Shown: positions 25,305-37,885 of the stretch, piece by piece | How the letters are laid out: each line of letters opens with the position of its first letter | How positions within the stretch are numbered: the first letter of the stretch is position 1 | Assembly: GCA_030248195.1 (NCBI GenBank) | Contig: JASAND010030473.1 | Coordinates: 1 to 64,000 of the forward strand | From: Trissonchulus latispiculum | Taxonomy: Eukaryota > Nematoda > Enoplea > Enoplida > Ironidae | Reading direction: 5' to 3' | DNA length: 64,000 nt | The notes under the pieces: model-generated | What the model was told of the DNA's origin: nothing | Databases searched by the model: none | Seen by the model: only the letters and a program-made list of their open reading frames with translations | Program-made: the position numbers and the translations under genes

Positions 25305-27821
25305 ATGGTATTCAGACAACGCTGTTCATATGATTTTCACCGCTTCAACTGGATTTCTTTGTTTGTGCTTGTACAAACGGTGGTCAGCTGTTTAGTTGAC
25401 AAATCTCAAACGTATGCTTACTATCTGGCTGACACGACAGAGATTTACATTCCTTGCAGTCAGGCAAATTTCACAGGCGGTACTGGAACTAATTATTTCA
25501 TGGGTTTTATGAGATTCCGCGATTTTGTATTTGAGAATGTTAGCTAATAGAAATTTAATTTCTTCTTTGTTTTCAATTTTTTACCAATTTGTAAAAACCT
25601 GAGCGATGTAAAACTCAGTATTGTGAAACTCAAGCATAGATAGTGCGTCTGTCAAAAGATATTGAGTACACAAATCTAGCAAGATTCCGTGGAATGGCCA
25701 AACTAGCGGAATTCCACGAATTTGTGGTACAGCACGAGCTTAACCTGTTTCGTTGATTTCATGCCGTGGCTGGAAAGATATATTGTACGATAATTATGTG
25801 GGCCTGTTTAGTTTTGCCACAGCTTTAACTCGTGCTCGAAGTTTTCGTGGAATTCAGCCAGATCACGATTCTGCGGAATCTTGCTAGGTTTGTGTACTCA
25901 ATATTTTTTGATAGACGCATAGTAGTGCTTTCCTTGATTCGCAAAAAGCGCCGCCCCAAAAGGCAACGGTAATTGACAGTATCTCTTTGAGCTTGGTAAC
26001 AGGTTATTACCACCAGACACGTGCAGGAGGGGACGTTTTGAAGGGGTGAACTAGCGGCCGGAGGCCGCCGGAAAACCGGATTTTTGCGGTTTTTTGCCCA
26101 AGAAACCGGAAAATCCGGATTCTGAGGGGGGGAGGGACTCCTCTGGGGGAGGTGAGCTCCAGGTCTGGAGGAGGCTGGTGAAACCCCACCAAACAACCCA
26201 AGCACATGTGTGATAACCACTAACACAAAGTGTGAGCCTTTCCTTCAGAGTTTCATATTCTTTAACGTTTGATTTTCTGTGGCTAAAATTCCACTACAAT
26301 ACGAGCCTTAGGTTCGAGCTTAGAGTGACATTAAGCATTTTTACGCAGATGCTTTCATTAAATTAAACTAAAGGGTGGTTATAAATGTGTGTATTTGTTT
26401 AGACCGTCACTTTAGAATGTATCCAGTTTACTGGAACATGACTCACAAGCCTGAAAATGAACCGAATTTTAACTGTTGCGACATTAGTAAGCATGCAAAC
26501 ATTTCATGCGAGGGTGCATTTCAAACGTACAACAACGACTGGAAGTTAACTCACTCCTGGAATGGGGATGACTCTGGGGCTCAGCAAAATTATGATCCAT
26601 TCTTCAAGTAATTTTAATTTGCATTTGCAATACTATGGAATTGGAGGTAATGCTGACGTTGCTTCTTTGAATATCACTCTTTCTGTGATGAGTTTCCGAA
26701 TACAATAGTTTTTCTATGTATACTAAAATCTTACACTTAAGTGCTCGGATATAATTTACCTAAACTAACGATCGAACTAACAAATAGGTGAAGAATTAGC
26801 ATAGTGTTCTAATGCCTGTGCAGGAATTTTTGTGCGCGTTTTATGGCTTGAATTGATTTAGCTTGCCCAACGTTATAAAATTTGGTTTGCTTACAGCGAA
26901 GCAACTGCACTAGGGGTATAGATGGTAAGTAGACTATGGTAGAATGAGACGAGGTCAGAATGAAAATACTTTCAGAGGTGCGTATATTTATTAATTTGAC
27001 CTAGATATCTTATTTCTAAATTGAGACTTTACAATATAAGTCGACTTGAACAAAATGTGCTGGCCAGAAATCCCCAATCAACCAGGTTTTTCGGTTTCTC
27101 TAAATTTTGCCAAATTTAAGGGATGACTTTGCCCCCATGAAAGAGTTTCTTAAACGTTAAGTAAGTAATTGAATCTTGTCTCCCTCCACACCCCCTCAAG
27201 CACACACGTACTGTACACGAGCTTGCATGAGATTACAGATGAGTAAAATGAATTTTTCTGAAAGTGTCTGAATACATAAATAAATCCGTTTGATAAATAC
27301 ATAAATTAATAAATACATAAATAAAGAATGAAACACTTATCGCATTCTGTTCGGTCAGATGAGCAAATAATTAATCTGTGCAGAGCGATGTTGGAAATAT
27401 GCTTAAAATAATAATTTAAAACAAATTCAAGTAAGATACTTTATCTCGTTGAATTTAAATGTGTCTAATACGAGTGTATTTTGTGACATTATCAATGCTT
27501 AATATGATGAAGGCGTTGTTTTTCGTAATCTTCAGGTTCCAAACACAACCTGAATTTCAGTTCTATTTTACTCGGGTTGTCTGGAAGCGTCCTATCCCTG
27601 CGAAATTTCCTTTGACAGACGTAATTCGAATTCTGATGCTTGAGGACGATTCCATACCAAGTCGACGCGACCTTTTTGGTGGATATTTGAAAGTAGTCTT
27701 TATGCCACAACGAAGATTTGCAAAGGTTAAAGGATCAATATATTTGCGATTTAAGCCATCGCAGAACGCCTTGCAGACAAATTGCTATCCTATTGGAAAC
27801 ATAAATTTTGAATGTATCTGA
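25305..27821 (+). CDS. Unknown secreted or membrane-targeted glycoprotein, three exons
   Basis: No family recognised. Exon 1 starts at the ATG at 25305 (context AAAG-ATG-G). After about 15 residues it encodes a hydrophobic stretch (WISLFVLVQTVVSCLV), a probable signal peptide. Exon 2 (26403-26607) and exon 3 (27536-27821, TGA stop) join in frame: donor AA/GTAATT is phase 2, acceptor TTCAG/G restores Lys. The exon-1 donor is uncertain. Phase requires one spare nucleotide, satisfied by donors at 25480 or 25504, giving 221 or 229 residues; both are weak GT sites. Three N-glycosylation sequons (NFT, NMT, NIS) and several cysteines (including NCC and two near the C-terminus) fit an extracellular product. 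Exon 3 is basic and rich in aromatic residues. Intron 1 carries a MITE and a G/C-rich repeat. It could be a fast-evolving or lineage-specific gene. Confidence 0.55.
25641..25923. mobile_element. 283-bp MITE in intron 1 of the 25.3-kb gene
   Basis: Inverted ends of about 100 bp: TAGTGCGTCTGTCAAAAGAT at the left, and GATAGACGCATAGTAGTG closing the right. Both arms share ATTGAGTACACAAA, CTAGCAAGATTCCG and GAATTCCACGAA. Non-coding, with a short AT-rich centre. No target duplication could be fixed with confidence. Confidence 0.75.
26010..26215 (-). repeat. Inverted copy of part of the poly-G/C block
   Basis: Read on the minus strand it matches 5115-5300: ACATGTG, CTTGGGT, GGGGTTTCAC, GACCTGGAGCTCACC, CCCAGAATCCGGAT and AAATCCGG occur in the same order. 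It lies in intron 1 of the 25.3-kb gene. Its open frames are compositional. Confidence 0.75.
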
Positions 27822-27916
27822 AACTATTGATTAGATTTGTAAATAGTAAACATTTATTGACAAAACAGCAATAATCATAAGCACACAAGGTTCTTGCAAC
27901 TAATTTTAAATACTCA

Positions 27917-27970
27917 CATTCATTCATTCATTCATTCATTCACTCACTCATTCATTCATTCATTCATTCC
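27917..27970. repeat. (ATTC)n microsatellite
   Basis: About 13 tetranucleotide units with two CACT interruptions, about 100 bp beyond the stop of the 25.3-kb gene. Confidence 0.95.
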
Positions 27971-29589
27971 GCTTTTAGCTTTCCAACTTTAAACTATTGG
28001 AGTTCGTGCGCCGGCTTAGCTGGATAAAATTTAGCTCATCTTATCTTCTGACTTATGTACACGTACTATATCAGCCAATAATAATATTTAAAGGTAACGG
28101 CAAAGAAAACTAAAACAGCAACCCACAAGATATGTATTCTTGCAATCCGACATTTTTCTTGAACTGTATAAGTCTAGGTCTAGCAGCATTGCCAGTTAAT
28201 ATTGCATGAAAAATCTAAATATTTAATCACGATAATGCGCTAAATATTTAGGCGGAAACTGATTGTCTGTAATTGTGTTTGTGAAAATGCAAAAATCTAT
28301 CCACAATTGAACAAGTTCAACAATTAAGTTATAGATATAAGTTAGATAAAGTTAAGCAATTCAACGGAATAATTTTCAATCGTAACTGATTATTATCAGA
28401 CAGTCTAAACCCACTAATGTTTTCAGAGAATCATCGGATTTCTTAGCTTCAACTTTTTAAATCAATAACTCAATTTTGAGTGTGTGGACGTAGCGGAGAG
28501 TGAACAAGCCAAACATTCAAACATTTTAGTTGTATGAGTCTGTGTCTCTAAAACCACGGAATCAAATCTAGCGGTGATTTTGTTGAAAAGTTGCATGCAG
28601 GGTTTCTCGTCAGTACATTGTCAGCATACCCAAAAATGATAGATAGATAAAATTTCACTAGTAAGCTCCAGTGTTACTGTTTCTCAGACACCTGTGGAAA
28701 CTTATTTCAATAATTCAAGAAAACAGAATAAAGTGAAACTTTAGTTTTGATTTGCCAACGTTATTTGTTTTCGACTAGCTACAGCACAGCTTACTGAGAA
28801 AATATGGGTTGTGGTTGGTTAAAAGTTTGTTTGTTATCAAGGGGGCGAAAGAGTGAATTGTTGCATTTACTGGCAATCCAGCAATCTAAGCGTTTTCTCG
28901 GAAATGCTATTCTGTTGTCAAAAATTGTCGACGGAAGGTCATAGGAACACCATGTTTCTAGATGTTTAGAAATGGGTCGACGTGTTGAAAGATATGGAAC
29001 AAACGCTCTGAGTGTAAAACGGTAACTGGCCTTTGCCACGGAAACTAGATGTCGAAAACTCCACTTAGGCATCAACTCCATCAAGCACTAAAGGGTTATG
29101 TCAGAACTGATCTAACTATAATAGAAATATTAAAGAGCGGGAACTCATTTTGAAGACTGAAATGCCGAGAACAGATTTTGACTCTCCTATTCTTGCTCTA
29201 TGACTTCAAACATCGCAAGGTACACCTTTTCTTACCCAGAACATTAAGCTGTTAGACTTCAAAGGCTCAGACCAAACGTAAATTATTTTTAGAAATTGGC
29301 AACCTTAATTTCGTTCAAGTGTTAGTTTCGGTTAACGCACTTCAGCTTATCCCTGTTGCACCAACCACTGATTTAATCAGTAATCAGTAATCAGCAAATC
29401 CGTTGCACCGACTTTACTGATAACAATGAGTAATCAGTAATCAGTAAATAATCACTAAGTAATCAATGAATAATCCGTAAATTGTTGCACCAAACTCTTT
29501 ACTAATTACTGATTAATGATTATTTTCGCTTGAATTTAATTAGTCTCCTTTGCTATGATTATTGCACAATCAGTCTAATTTTTTGCTAT
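27971..29589. other. Intergenic; AATCAGT-rich stretch at right
   Basis: No recognised gene. A minus-strand frame at 28791-29081 (about 96 codons from its ATG) has no identifiable domain. At 29365-29495 the phrase AGTAATCAGTAA recurs with GTTGCACCAA spacers. Confidence 0.4.
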
Positions 29590-30717
29590 TTAAGGGGGGG
29601 GGGGTCACTTTGGTCAAATATCGATAGTCACCGATTTCGCTCATTTCCGCACATAATGTGCCCCCATATGTTGTCAAAAATAACTTAGAATATTAGCGTT
29701 CGAAATCAAACTGTGACAGTTGTTCAAGTTCAAAACCGGAAAACTGGACAATTCCGGTGATGAGCCCTGCAAGGCCAGGTGGAGACCAAACGCTACCGAA
29801 AACAGGGTTAACCGATACACCAAGTTAAAGCCTTTACTAAGGTAATATTTAAGTGCAGACGTGGCTCAAGGCCAGCTATCCAGGCGTTCGTAATGCATGC
29901 TTGAGTGCTGCACTGCCTTGCAGGACTGCCCAGTATAACTTTAACTCGCGTTATTTTGCACAGACAACATTTTAGACAAATAGTTCTATGAGAAAAGTTG
30001 CTCCTCGTTCCGTTAGCTATCGATTGATACCAATTTGTTTATATTTGGAAAAATTTTAAAATTGACATTTTTCACCTATAAAGATCAAGGGTGCCGCCAC
30101 AGCAGACATGTTCAATATTGACGCATTTGTTTTGGCCACATTATGTGACCGACATGGATATATTAATTAATCTGCCAAGTTTCGTGATTTTTACCACATA
30201 ATGAGTGAGAAATTATCAAAAGAATGTGAAAATTATGAAAAATGGCCATTTTTAGCAAAATTTGCTGTTTTCGTGGCAAGTTTTGTGAGCTTACTGTAGC
30301 GTTTGCCAATCGTTCAGGACAAGCAAAAGAGTACCGTAAGTCCTGTTTTTTATGGTCCAAAAACGGTGATAAATTCTGATTTTAAAAATTCGCCAAAAAT
30401 TCAATACTCAACAGAATCGCTTCAGAGGAGATAGCTGCACTCTACAATATGTCCTTAATGGTTCTGAAGAAGTTTCAGAGCTGTGACTCTTATACAGCGA
30501 AAAATTTTTCTGCCACAAACTTTTTAACCTAACTTTTTCATTTTCCTATGTTTAACACATGTCGAGGTCACCTTTGAGCCTGTACAGAACGATAGAAGCA
30601 ATATTTCGCAAAACGCTCTTGTCTTGTTTTGAGGACCCATGGGGACTACCAAATATGTGAAAATGAGCAAAATCGGTGATGGTCGAAAAATCGGCAAAAA
30701 AGTGACCCCCCCCTTAA
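29590..30717. mobile_element. TTAA-ended element with poly-G termini
   Basis: Left end TTAAGGGGGGGGGGTCACTT; right end AAGTGACCCCCCCCTTAA. The inverted similarity continues inward for about 80 bp (CACCGATTT.GCTCATTT, then GT.CCCCAT). TTAA at both ends suggests a piggyBac/Kolobok-type duplication. Length 1,128 bp, no transposase frame. The terminal sequence differs from the GGTGGTGATTCC family, so this is a separate family. Confidence 0.75.
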
Positions 30718-32165
30718 GGGCACAATTCGTAAACCTCTCCATTAATAAGTAGTAAATATTTTGATATTAATTGAACGTCACTAGTTTCTAGCAAATGTAT
30801 TTCTACTTAAGCTATGAATATGTTGCTTTAGTTTTAGAAGCTGTGGTAAGCCGATAAGTATAGTTAACACTAAAATAAATACAATGGATAAGCTACCGAA
30901 TAAGTCAAAAAAGAATAAAACTGGATCTGGAAGAAAACTTTTCGCTCCGAAATTATGTAACCACCGAAAAATTTGTCAGGTCATATAAATTTTTACCAAA
31001 GATACTGCAACTGAAAAACGAAGTAATAAGGTATTATTCCCCGCATTTCTCAAAAATATGTTTAGCTTCCGTTTTGTTTTTAAAATATTAAATGTATTTT
31101 GTTCCTGCGACTTTCTTTTGTTAAGGCCATGTTGGAGCATATAGGTCAACATGCAATTCAGAGAAATATAATAATTACAAACTGCAAAAGTGAATAGTCA
31201 CATCTCTTTGAATTTCATGTTTTCCTACAACATATATATTGTGAGAAAGTCGATGAAATTAAAACGTAAAATTCTCAAGATTAGTTCATGAAATAAAGCT
31301 TTCGCAACATTCACGATTTTTGTCACTGCTCTGTGTTGTTCCCTAAACTGACTGTTAACGACATTGCAATTAAGAGATGGTGTATTAGTGTGTTAAGGTT
31401 GGGGTTTTTGGGGTTTTGTGTTTTTTTTTTTTTTTGTAGAATACATATAGTTTGGAAAACAATATCTTATTATATGCTTAAGAAGTGTATATGTTATACA
31501 AAGTCATACAAAGTCAACATTGTATAGTATATTCGAGTCGGTATTGTATGACCATTACAAAATAAATTGCTAGCATAGACAATCTTTATAAGATTTTTGT
31601 ACTTGAATCCTAGAACATAATTGAAAACACTTAAAAACACATTTCTTGAAAACGAAAAGCACTTGAAAAACAGTTAACACACATTTCTTAAATTTTTACA
31701 TGTTCGATCAGTTAACTTTTTTCAAGTTTGATAACTGCTTTGGATTCATTTGTTTGTGCAAGAAGATGGCACCTGCTGTTGCACAAATGTTCTGCTTTTT
31801 GCATTGACACTTGCTTTGACACTTTGTCTTGCAGTGAGAGGCAACCATTCATTGGGAGGAGATGCCTGAAACCGAATGAAAACCAAGAGAAAATCCCAAC
31901 CTTATTTTTATTTTGTATGAAACTTCCCTTGGCTGGTTCATGTTAATGACGAGAAACTAGTCAGTTCAATTTACCGTCGAAAGTTGCAACCTTAAAAACT
32001 CATATTCTGTCTTTCTGAGAACATCACCAGGAAAAGTTCTAGAATCAGTTGCATTCCTGTGAACGGCAGAATGACTGAAGTGCAATTCCGTTCAGCTTTC
32101 ACAAGTTAGTGTTCTCCGCATTGAGTGCTTACAGTGCCATAGCCTCCCTACCTTTTCGGAATGTT
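30718..32165. other. Intergenic, no gene recognised
   Basis: AT-rich, with short frames only and no convincing repeat pairing within the window. Confidence 0.4.
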
Positions 32166-32310
32166 TGTTGTATTTCCGGCTACGCCTTAGCGTAGCCGGC
32201 TATTATACATTATTCTGTGTACTTTTCTGTCTCCATGACATTTAAAATATCTGGGTTTCTGGAGTCTTTACATGTTGAATATGCAGGGGGTTTAATACAA
32301 GCCTAGAGTC
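32166..32310 (+). repeat. Dispersed repeat with CGGCTACG hairpin, copy 1
   Basis: Begins with a perfect hairpin CGGCTACGCC/GGCGTAGCCG-like stem (stem about 10 bp, loop TTA). Then CT.TTATACATTAT.CTGTGTAC and, about 100 bp on, GGGGTTTA.TACA. The same order recurs at 33186-33325. Class unknown. Confidence 0.65.
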
Positions 32311-33185
32311 GTCTTATGCAGATATATGCTTGCGCTGCGCGCAAACCTGAAATTTTGATCATTCGCTGACAGTTTTCTTTCATTCCACCTTATGCAAGTT
32401 AGTATTCAATGAAGAACACTTTGTGACAATCCAATGCAAGACATTTGTGTAACTGGTTAAGTGATATCAGAACAGAAAAACCATGAATTAAGCAAAATGC
32501 AATTGGGCAAGAACTCATGATGAGAAAACAAGCAAGCATGATGCAGTGTTCACTCACATATATCATGAGATATTAATAGCTCTTCAAGTTAAGTGAATAT
32601 ATATTGATTGGAAAAAACTAATTGAAGAGAATAGAATAAAGCAGTGCTAACAATGAACTTTACTGCGTAGCCGCCCATTACCGTAAAGCTAAGGTACACT
32701 CCTAAGATGTGAATAAATATTTTGAAAGTTTAAATATAAATATAAAAGTTTATAATTTTAGAAATACTAAGCGTGTTAGCAGGCTGAAATACAAACCTTA
32801 CTAAAACGACAAAAGATAATTGGGTCATAAATTAGATAGCTGCAAGCCAAACTGACTAGGTTCAAGTCTTGAGCTGCTGCTGCAACGATCCATAGGCTGG
32901 TATCAAAAAGATATTACTATATTTGCAAATTTTTCCACAGAAGCCATGCTAAAGAGTTTCATTTTCTAGATATTGGTGACTAACACACTACTGAGCTTTA
33001 GACTTAGGGTTGCAAGCACAGATGGCGGAAATGAAAAGAAATAATCAACCAACAAATTATGTTTTAATATTTCATGAAAAACCTCTCCCGTGTCTAACGG
33101 ACGTATACAGAATGTGGACGTCAAATAAAGTTTAAGCGTTATTTCACAAGCGTGTACTGCTTACGACATAGTTGATTACTTATTT

Positions 33186-33325
33186 TTTTTCGGCTACGCC
33201 TCAGTGTAGCCAGCTGTTATACATTATGCTGTGTACAGTTGCGCATCGTGTACACTGAAAATCTGAAGCTGTCCGAATTCATCATGTGCTAAAGATAGGC
33301 GGGGTTTAGTACATATTACAAACAC
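33186..33325 (+). repeat. Dispersed repeat with CGGCTACG hairpin, copy 2
   Basis: Second copy of the repeat at 32166, same orientation, about 1.02 kb away. The hairpin stem carries two changes (CTCAGTGTAGCCAG) and the following TTATACATTATGCTGTGTAC is conserved. Confidence 0.65.
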
Positions 33326-33689
33326 AATAATACGTATATGTATAATGCAGTATAGCATACATACCGTTCGTGAACTGAATTTGGATGCTTGTAATGACGA
33401 CAATAATCCTCTCTTCTTATGAATATTAAGTCAGAATATAATACAGTTAGGTGTAACCAGCCGGTCACCAGGAAAGAAAGTATATGTATTTTGTACATAT
33501 GCATGAGGCATCCATTATAATGGCACACTCTTAGTTATACAACTCTTTTGCACTATTCCTATGTAAAGACTGTGCATATAAATCAGATAATGCACAGTGC
33601 ACCGTGCGTATAACTGAGTTATACGCACGCTGCACGCAGGGAAGCTTCCCTAATCTAAATTGCTGTAGCATACAGTTGCCTGCATGCTA

Positions 33690-34051
33690 CAGCAGTGTGT
33701 ACAGTAGAGCTCCAACTTAGACAGCTCTGCTGCACACCAAAAAGTAGGCCTCCCAGCCATGGCAAGCAACAATGTTGCTGCCACTTCATGTTGAAATTTG
33801 TCTAAACTTAGCTGGCAGCTGCAACATAAATGAGTAAGGTTTCATCAATTAAGGAGAGATTGAATCGTTGTATAAGTACTTTACAACACACCTTAGCGTT
33901 GTTCACTAATTTCTACTGCGTACGTCGTATGGGAAGCCCTCGTGCGTGGCACTCGTGCGCTTCGCGCACTCGTGCCCCACACTCGGAGCTTCCCACACGT
34001 CGTGCGTATAAATCAGTGAATGCACGCTAAGGTGTGCTATAAAGTATACTT
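33690..34051. repeat. Dispersed repeat (left part) and snapback hairpin
   Basis: The part 33690-33920 aligns with 53370-53570: shared GTGTACAG, TTGAAATTTGTCTA, AAGTAAGGTTT, ACTTTACAACACACC and ACTGCGTACG. From 33872 to 34051 the sequence folds back: ACACACCTTAGCGT and GGGAAGC pair with GCTTCCC and ACGCTAAGGTGTG across a GC-rich tip (CGTGCGCTTCGCGCACTCG). Non-coding. Confidence 0.6.
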
Positions 34052-34348
34052 ATCAAGCAGAAAACATCATCTGCGCAATAACGGCTGACCCCCCCCACAA
34101 CTGAGTATGTGCACTTCAAAGAAATTTGCACGCTATGCCTGCGTTATAAAGCTCAAAAACACAACTAGTCAGTTGGTTCAATGTGCGTCTGCTTAGAGCT
34201 TTATAACGTAGGCATAGTCTGCAAGTTTCTTTGAAGTGCACATACTCAGTTGTGGGGGGGGGTCAGCCGTTATTGTGCAGATGATATTTTCTGCTTGATA
34301 ACTAAGAGTGTGACGCTTGTCACACTCTTAGTTATGATGTACTCTTGG
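34052..34348. mobile_element. Palindromic element with poly-C/poly-G hinge, copy 2
   Basis: 34052-34299 is a near-perfect palindrome: ATCAAGCAGAAAA...TTTTCTGCTTGAT, with GGCTGACCCCCCCC facing GGGGGGGGTCAGCC. A separate hairpin follows (ACTAAGAGTGTGAC / GTCACACTCTTAGT), ending in GATGTACTCTTGG. The terminal TGTACTCTTGG and the AGAGTGTG hairpin are shared with the element at 45015-45355. The left terminus is missing or replaced by the snapback at 33872. Confidence 0.7.
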
Positions 34349-36218
34349 TTATATTAACTAAACACCGTTTCTGATTTCGCATTCCACTTAGTTTTCTGAA
34401 ACCACTGCGGCCAAGCATTTGAAAGCTTTTGGATTAAAAACAAAGGTAATAGTACTTTGAAAGCACAATACTTTTAAAAAGTAAAGCTCTATAACTAGCA
34501 AAAACCCTTTTGCACACAACTTTTGCTTGTTAGATCTATTTCACCATTTTGGCTCCGGATGATTATTCTCTTTTTGCACCGCCACAACATCTAACAATTG
34601 CTTTGATTTCGGTTTAAAGGTATCTTGTAGACACAGAACATTTGCAAAATTCTGCTAGCTCATGAGTAACACATACTTGAGCAAAGCACGTGTCAACAGC
34701 ACAGCACCTGCACATACTCTGTTACTGTAGGCTAGTAAACAAGGAATTTCTTCTTTATCTCTTTCCAGTCTGCAGATATAGACTGTTGATACTGTCCCCT
34801 TGATACATAACAGCAGAAATTCGTCACAGATTGTTAACATTAATAAAGCAAAATTGATCAGTAGTCAATACGGTAATTAGAGTAATTGAAATGTGCCTCT
34901 TCTAAGCGGAAGCTTAAGTAGTAACCGGTTTTGTTGATCATACTGATGTGGGCTTGTTTGTATGGATGTAAGCGTGATGGCGTGATTTTTGGCTAGATCC
35001 TGAAAGTTTGAACCAGTTTAGTTTTTCTGTTATGCGAAAACTTTTCTAGCTTAAGAGCATTTCTACGTAGCGCTTAGCTGACTAATTACAAGAATATATT
35101 TATACTAATACATGATATGTTAGAGTCATAATATAGATACATAATACATTCAAGACATTTTCCACTCTAATGTCGAATATTGAAATTCTGAATAAATAAT
35201 TTGTATTCAATAAAGGTTGGAGGTTCGAGTAAGAGTGTGTAATATGTCTGACTCCTCCTACTTAATCGCTAACCTAATGACTAAAAGACAACACAGCCCT
35301 AAACTTACTTTAAGCAAAAATACAAAATTTCTAACGATTTCAAGCACAAAACAACGTTCTTATAGTTTCAGACAAACTTCGCAGGAAAAATAGCAAAATA
35401 CAAAATCGGGGCAAGCACCACAATCAATTTACAAAACTTGACAATAAAACACAAACAGACCTTGTGCCAATGGCAGAAAGGGGGGAGGTAACCCCCGAGC
35501 AAACCCAAGGTTGGCTCCCGCAATATATCCCAAGTGATATATGGAGCCGCCCGAACCACCAGACAGTAAGAAGTTTGAATCCAGACTGAAAGGAATTCCG
35601 CTCAAAATTGAAGAGAAAAAGAATTAGCTATGTACGGCCTTGGACCGTACACAGCAGAGTAATTTAGATTGATTTGCATAAAGTTAGCACACACTTTCGT
35701 ATAATTTTGGATAAACTCAAGAGAATATTCCACACTAAAACGGGTATCATTGCCCCACCTTTCCTTCACCGCTAATTAAGTCAGACAAGTCAGGGTCTGG
35801 GGCCATTTTATAGTCATTATCATACATTATCATAGGGTAGAGTCCTGGGGCATGTCCTAAGAAAATTCTGAGGGACTTGTACCTTGAACCAAAATTTTCG
35901 AGGGCGTTTGTACAATATGCATAAATTAATGCTATATAAATTCTCAATTTTCAAAAATTTGAAGAAAAATCATTTCAAAACTTTGATTTTTCGGGAAAGT
36001 AAAGAATTTTAAAATTTATAATTACTAAGAAGTACATGCTTATAGGCAACTTTTTGTAAACGTTTTACTTATTTTTTCTTAAATGCTAAAGATCGGTAAA
36101 ATTTGTTACCATCCAGATTACTGCTTTTTGTCAATAACTAAGACTAAATTTTACCTTGGCCCCCTTAAATTTTTGGGGATCCGAGTGAAACTGAGAAATT
36201 GGGTTGATCTTCTTTTAA
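34349..36218. other. Intergenic, no gene recognised
   Basis: Short frames only. A small hairpin TGTACGG...CCGTACA sits at 35631-35651. The dispersed CATAGGGT repeat is at 35828-35890. Confidence 0.4.
35828..35890 (+). repeat. Short dispersed repeat (CATAGGGT family), second copy
   Basis: CATAGGGTAGAGTCCTGGGG, then CATGTCC and GGGACTTGTACCTTG, parallel the copy at 9030-9100. Confidence 0.5.
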
Positions 36219-36947
36219 GTCGCTAGTAGTATAGGGCGAGATTTTCGACCCTCAATCCCAATCCCAAACTTTCACTTCCACTCCCTCCCGCCCCTGAACA
36301 TAGGCTTGTACTGTATGACGTCACCACCCTTCCTTGCTACCCCTCTGCGTTCTTCCCCCGGGGCTTGGGACCCGGCCTAGGCCCATTAGTGGTTTTTTAG
36401 GGTTTTTGATTTTTTATTTTTTGTTATTATATGCAAGCAATATATACAACATACATATGTACAATATATACAGTAGTCCTTAAGCATTGTTGGGATAGGG
36501 GAGTGGGTATGGCGTAAAAGATCGGATTTTGGTGGTTGTTTTTATGTCTTTAATGTTTATTGTCCTAACACATTTTCCCAGAAGTTGAATGCTTTTATGT
36601 GTTTTTGAGGTATGCTTGAGATTGTCTGATGGGTCTGAGCATTGACGTGTTCCTTGATTGGTCAGTTTGTCTTGTCACGTGATTGTTTTCCTAACGTTTT
36701 AGTTGAATTTAATTACTCTTGAATTTTAAACTTGCCGCTTTTATGTCTGTTCTGTTTCCACTGTAGTTCTGATTCAATCTAAAACAAACATCCGACTCTC
36801 TCACACCATCCAAACTCCGGCCCCTTACCCCAGAGGCACACATCACACATGCACACTATTTTTTCTGATTTTTACCCCTTCTTTTTTTGAGCCGCCGGTC
36901 TTTGCGACGACTCGGACCAACTGACTAGGATCCAAGTTGCTTCGCCT

Positions 36948-36956
36948 TTATATACT
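36948..36956 (-). promoter_or_regulatory. TATA-box candidate in left arm, pointing outward
   Basis: On the minus strand this reads GTATATAAAGG, a strong TATA box, directing transcription toward the left terminus of the palindromic element. It is the mirror of the right-arm site. Confidence 0.35.
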
Positions 36957-37885
36957 TTTTTCAGTGGCTACCGAGGACTTGGTATTAAGTGTTAATTAGT
37001 CTAATTGTGTTAATTAGGTATTTATTCGGGTGAGGTAATTAGGCCAGGTAAGTTTTGGGAAGGTGAGTAAGCGGTAGGAAGGTTTAAGTTTTGAATCTAA
37101 CAGTCCTTGTTTTATTTTTATGCACGCTCCCCCTCCAAACAAGTTTGTGTTAAGTTTTCAGCAGCGGTTTTTAAACTTGGACTAAGTGACAGGTGTTATT
37201 TGAAGGTGTCATTTTTGATTGATGGTTAATTGCTTTTTATAAGGGATATTCTTTGACCACTCCTAACTTTCTTAATCCTGAGCTGATTTTAATGAACAAA
37301 CACTGTTAGATTCCTTTCGTCGAGACCTACACATCTAGACCCAACACGCCTTAGAATTACTCATCACCTCTAATCATTTATTTTGACCGATTCTTCACAT
37401 ATTTTACCCTTTATTGTGCCATGCTTCACGCCATTTGCTATGAATTTCCGTTGACCTTGGATTAGAGTCACTCCTACTGTATACCGACCCTGCTAGAACA
37501 TACTTTTCCAAATTTTTCTTGACTTTTCCAGCCAATCCTCAACTTTTCCTTTCCATAAATTCATACTTTGAGTCACTCCTAAATAACACTTAACCTATTG
37601 TGTTCTTAGTTTCCTAGCTGTTTGCCCGAATTTTGGTCCTTGTCTTATTACCAACCTTGAAATTGTACTTTGAGTCACTCGTAAATTACTCCGAACCTAC
37701 TCCGAGTAAACACCGAGTAATCACAGAACTACTCCAAATTTCACCCATTTATTCTCTGGTAGTACCACTGTATCTAGGACGATGTTCTTTTCAATGGCTC
37801 GCTTAAGGGCTTCCTCATTAGAAAATTCGTGTTCATAATCTGCCTGCTCATCCATAATCTTTTAGATAAGTGGGTGGTCAAGAAA

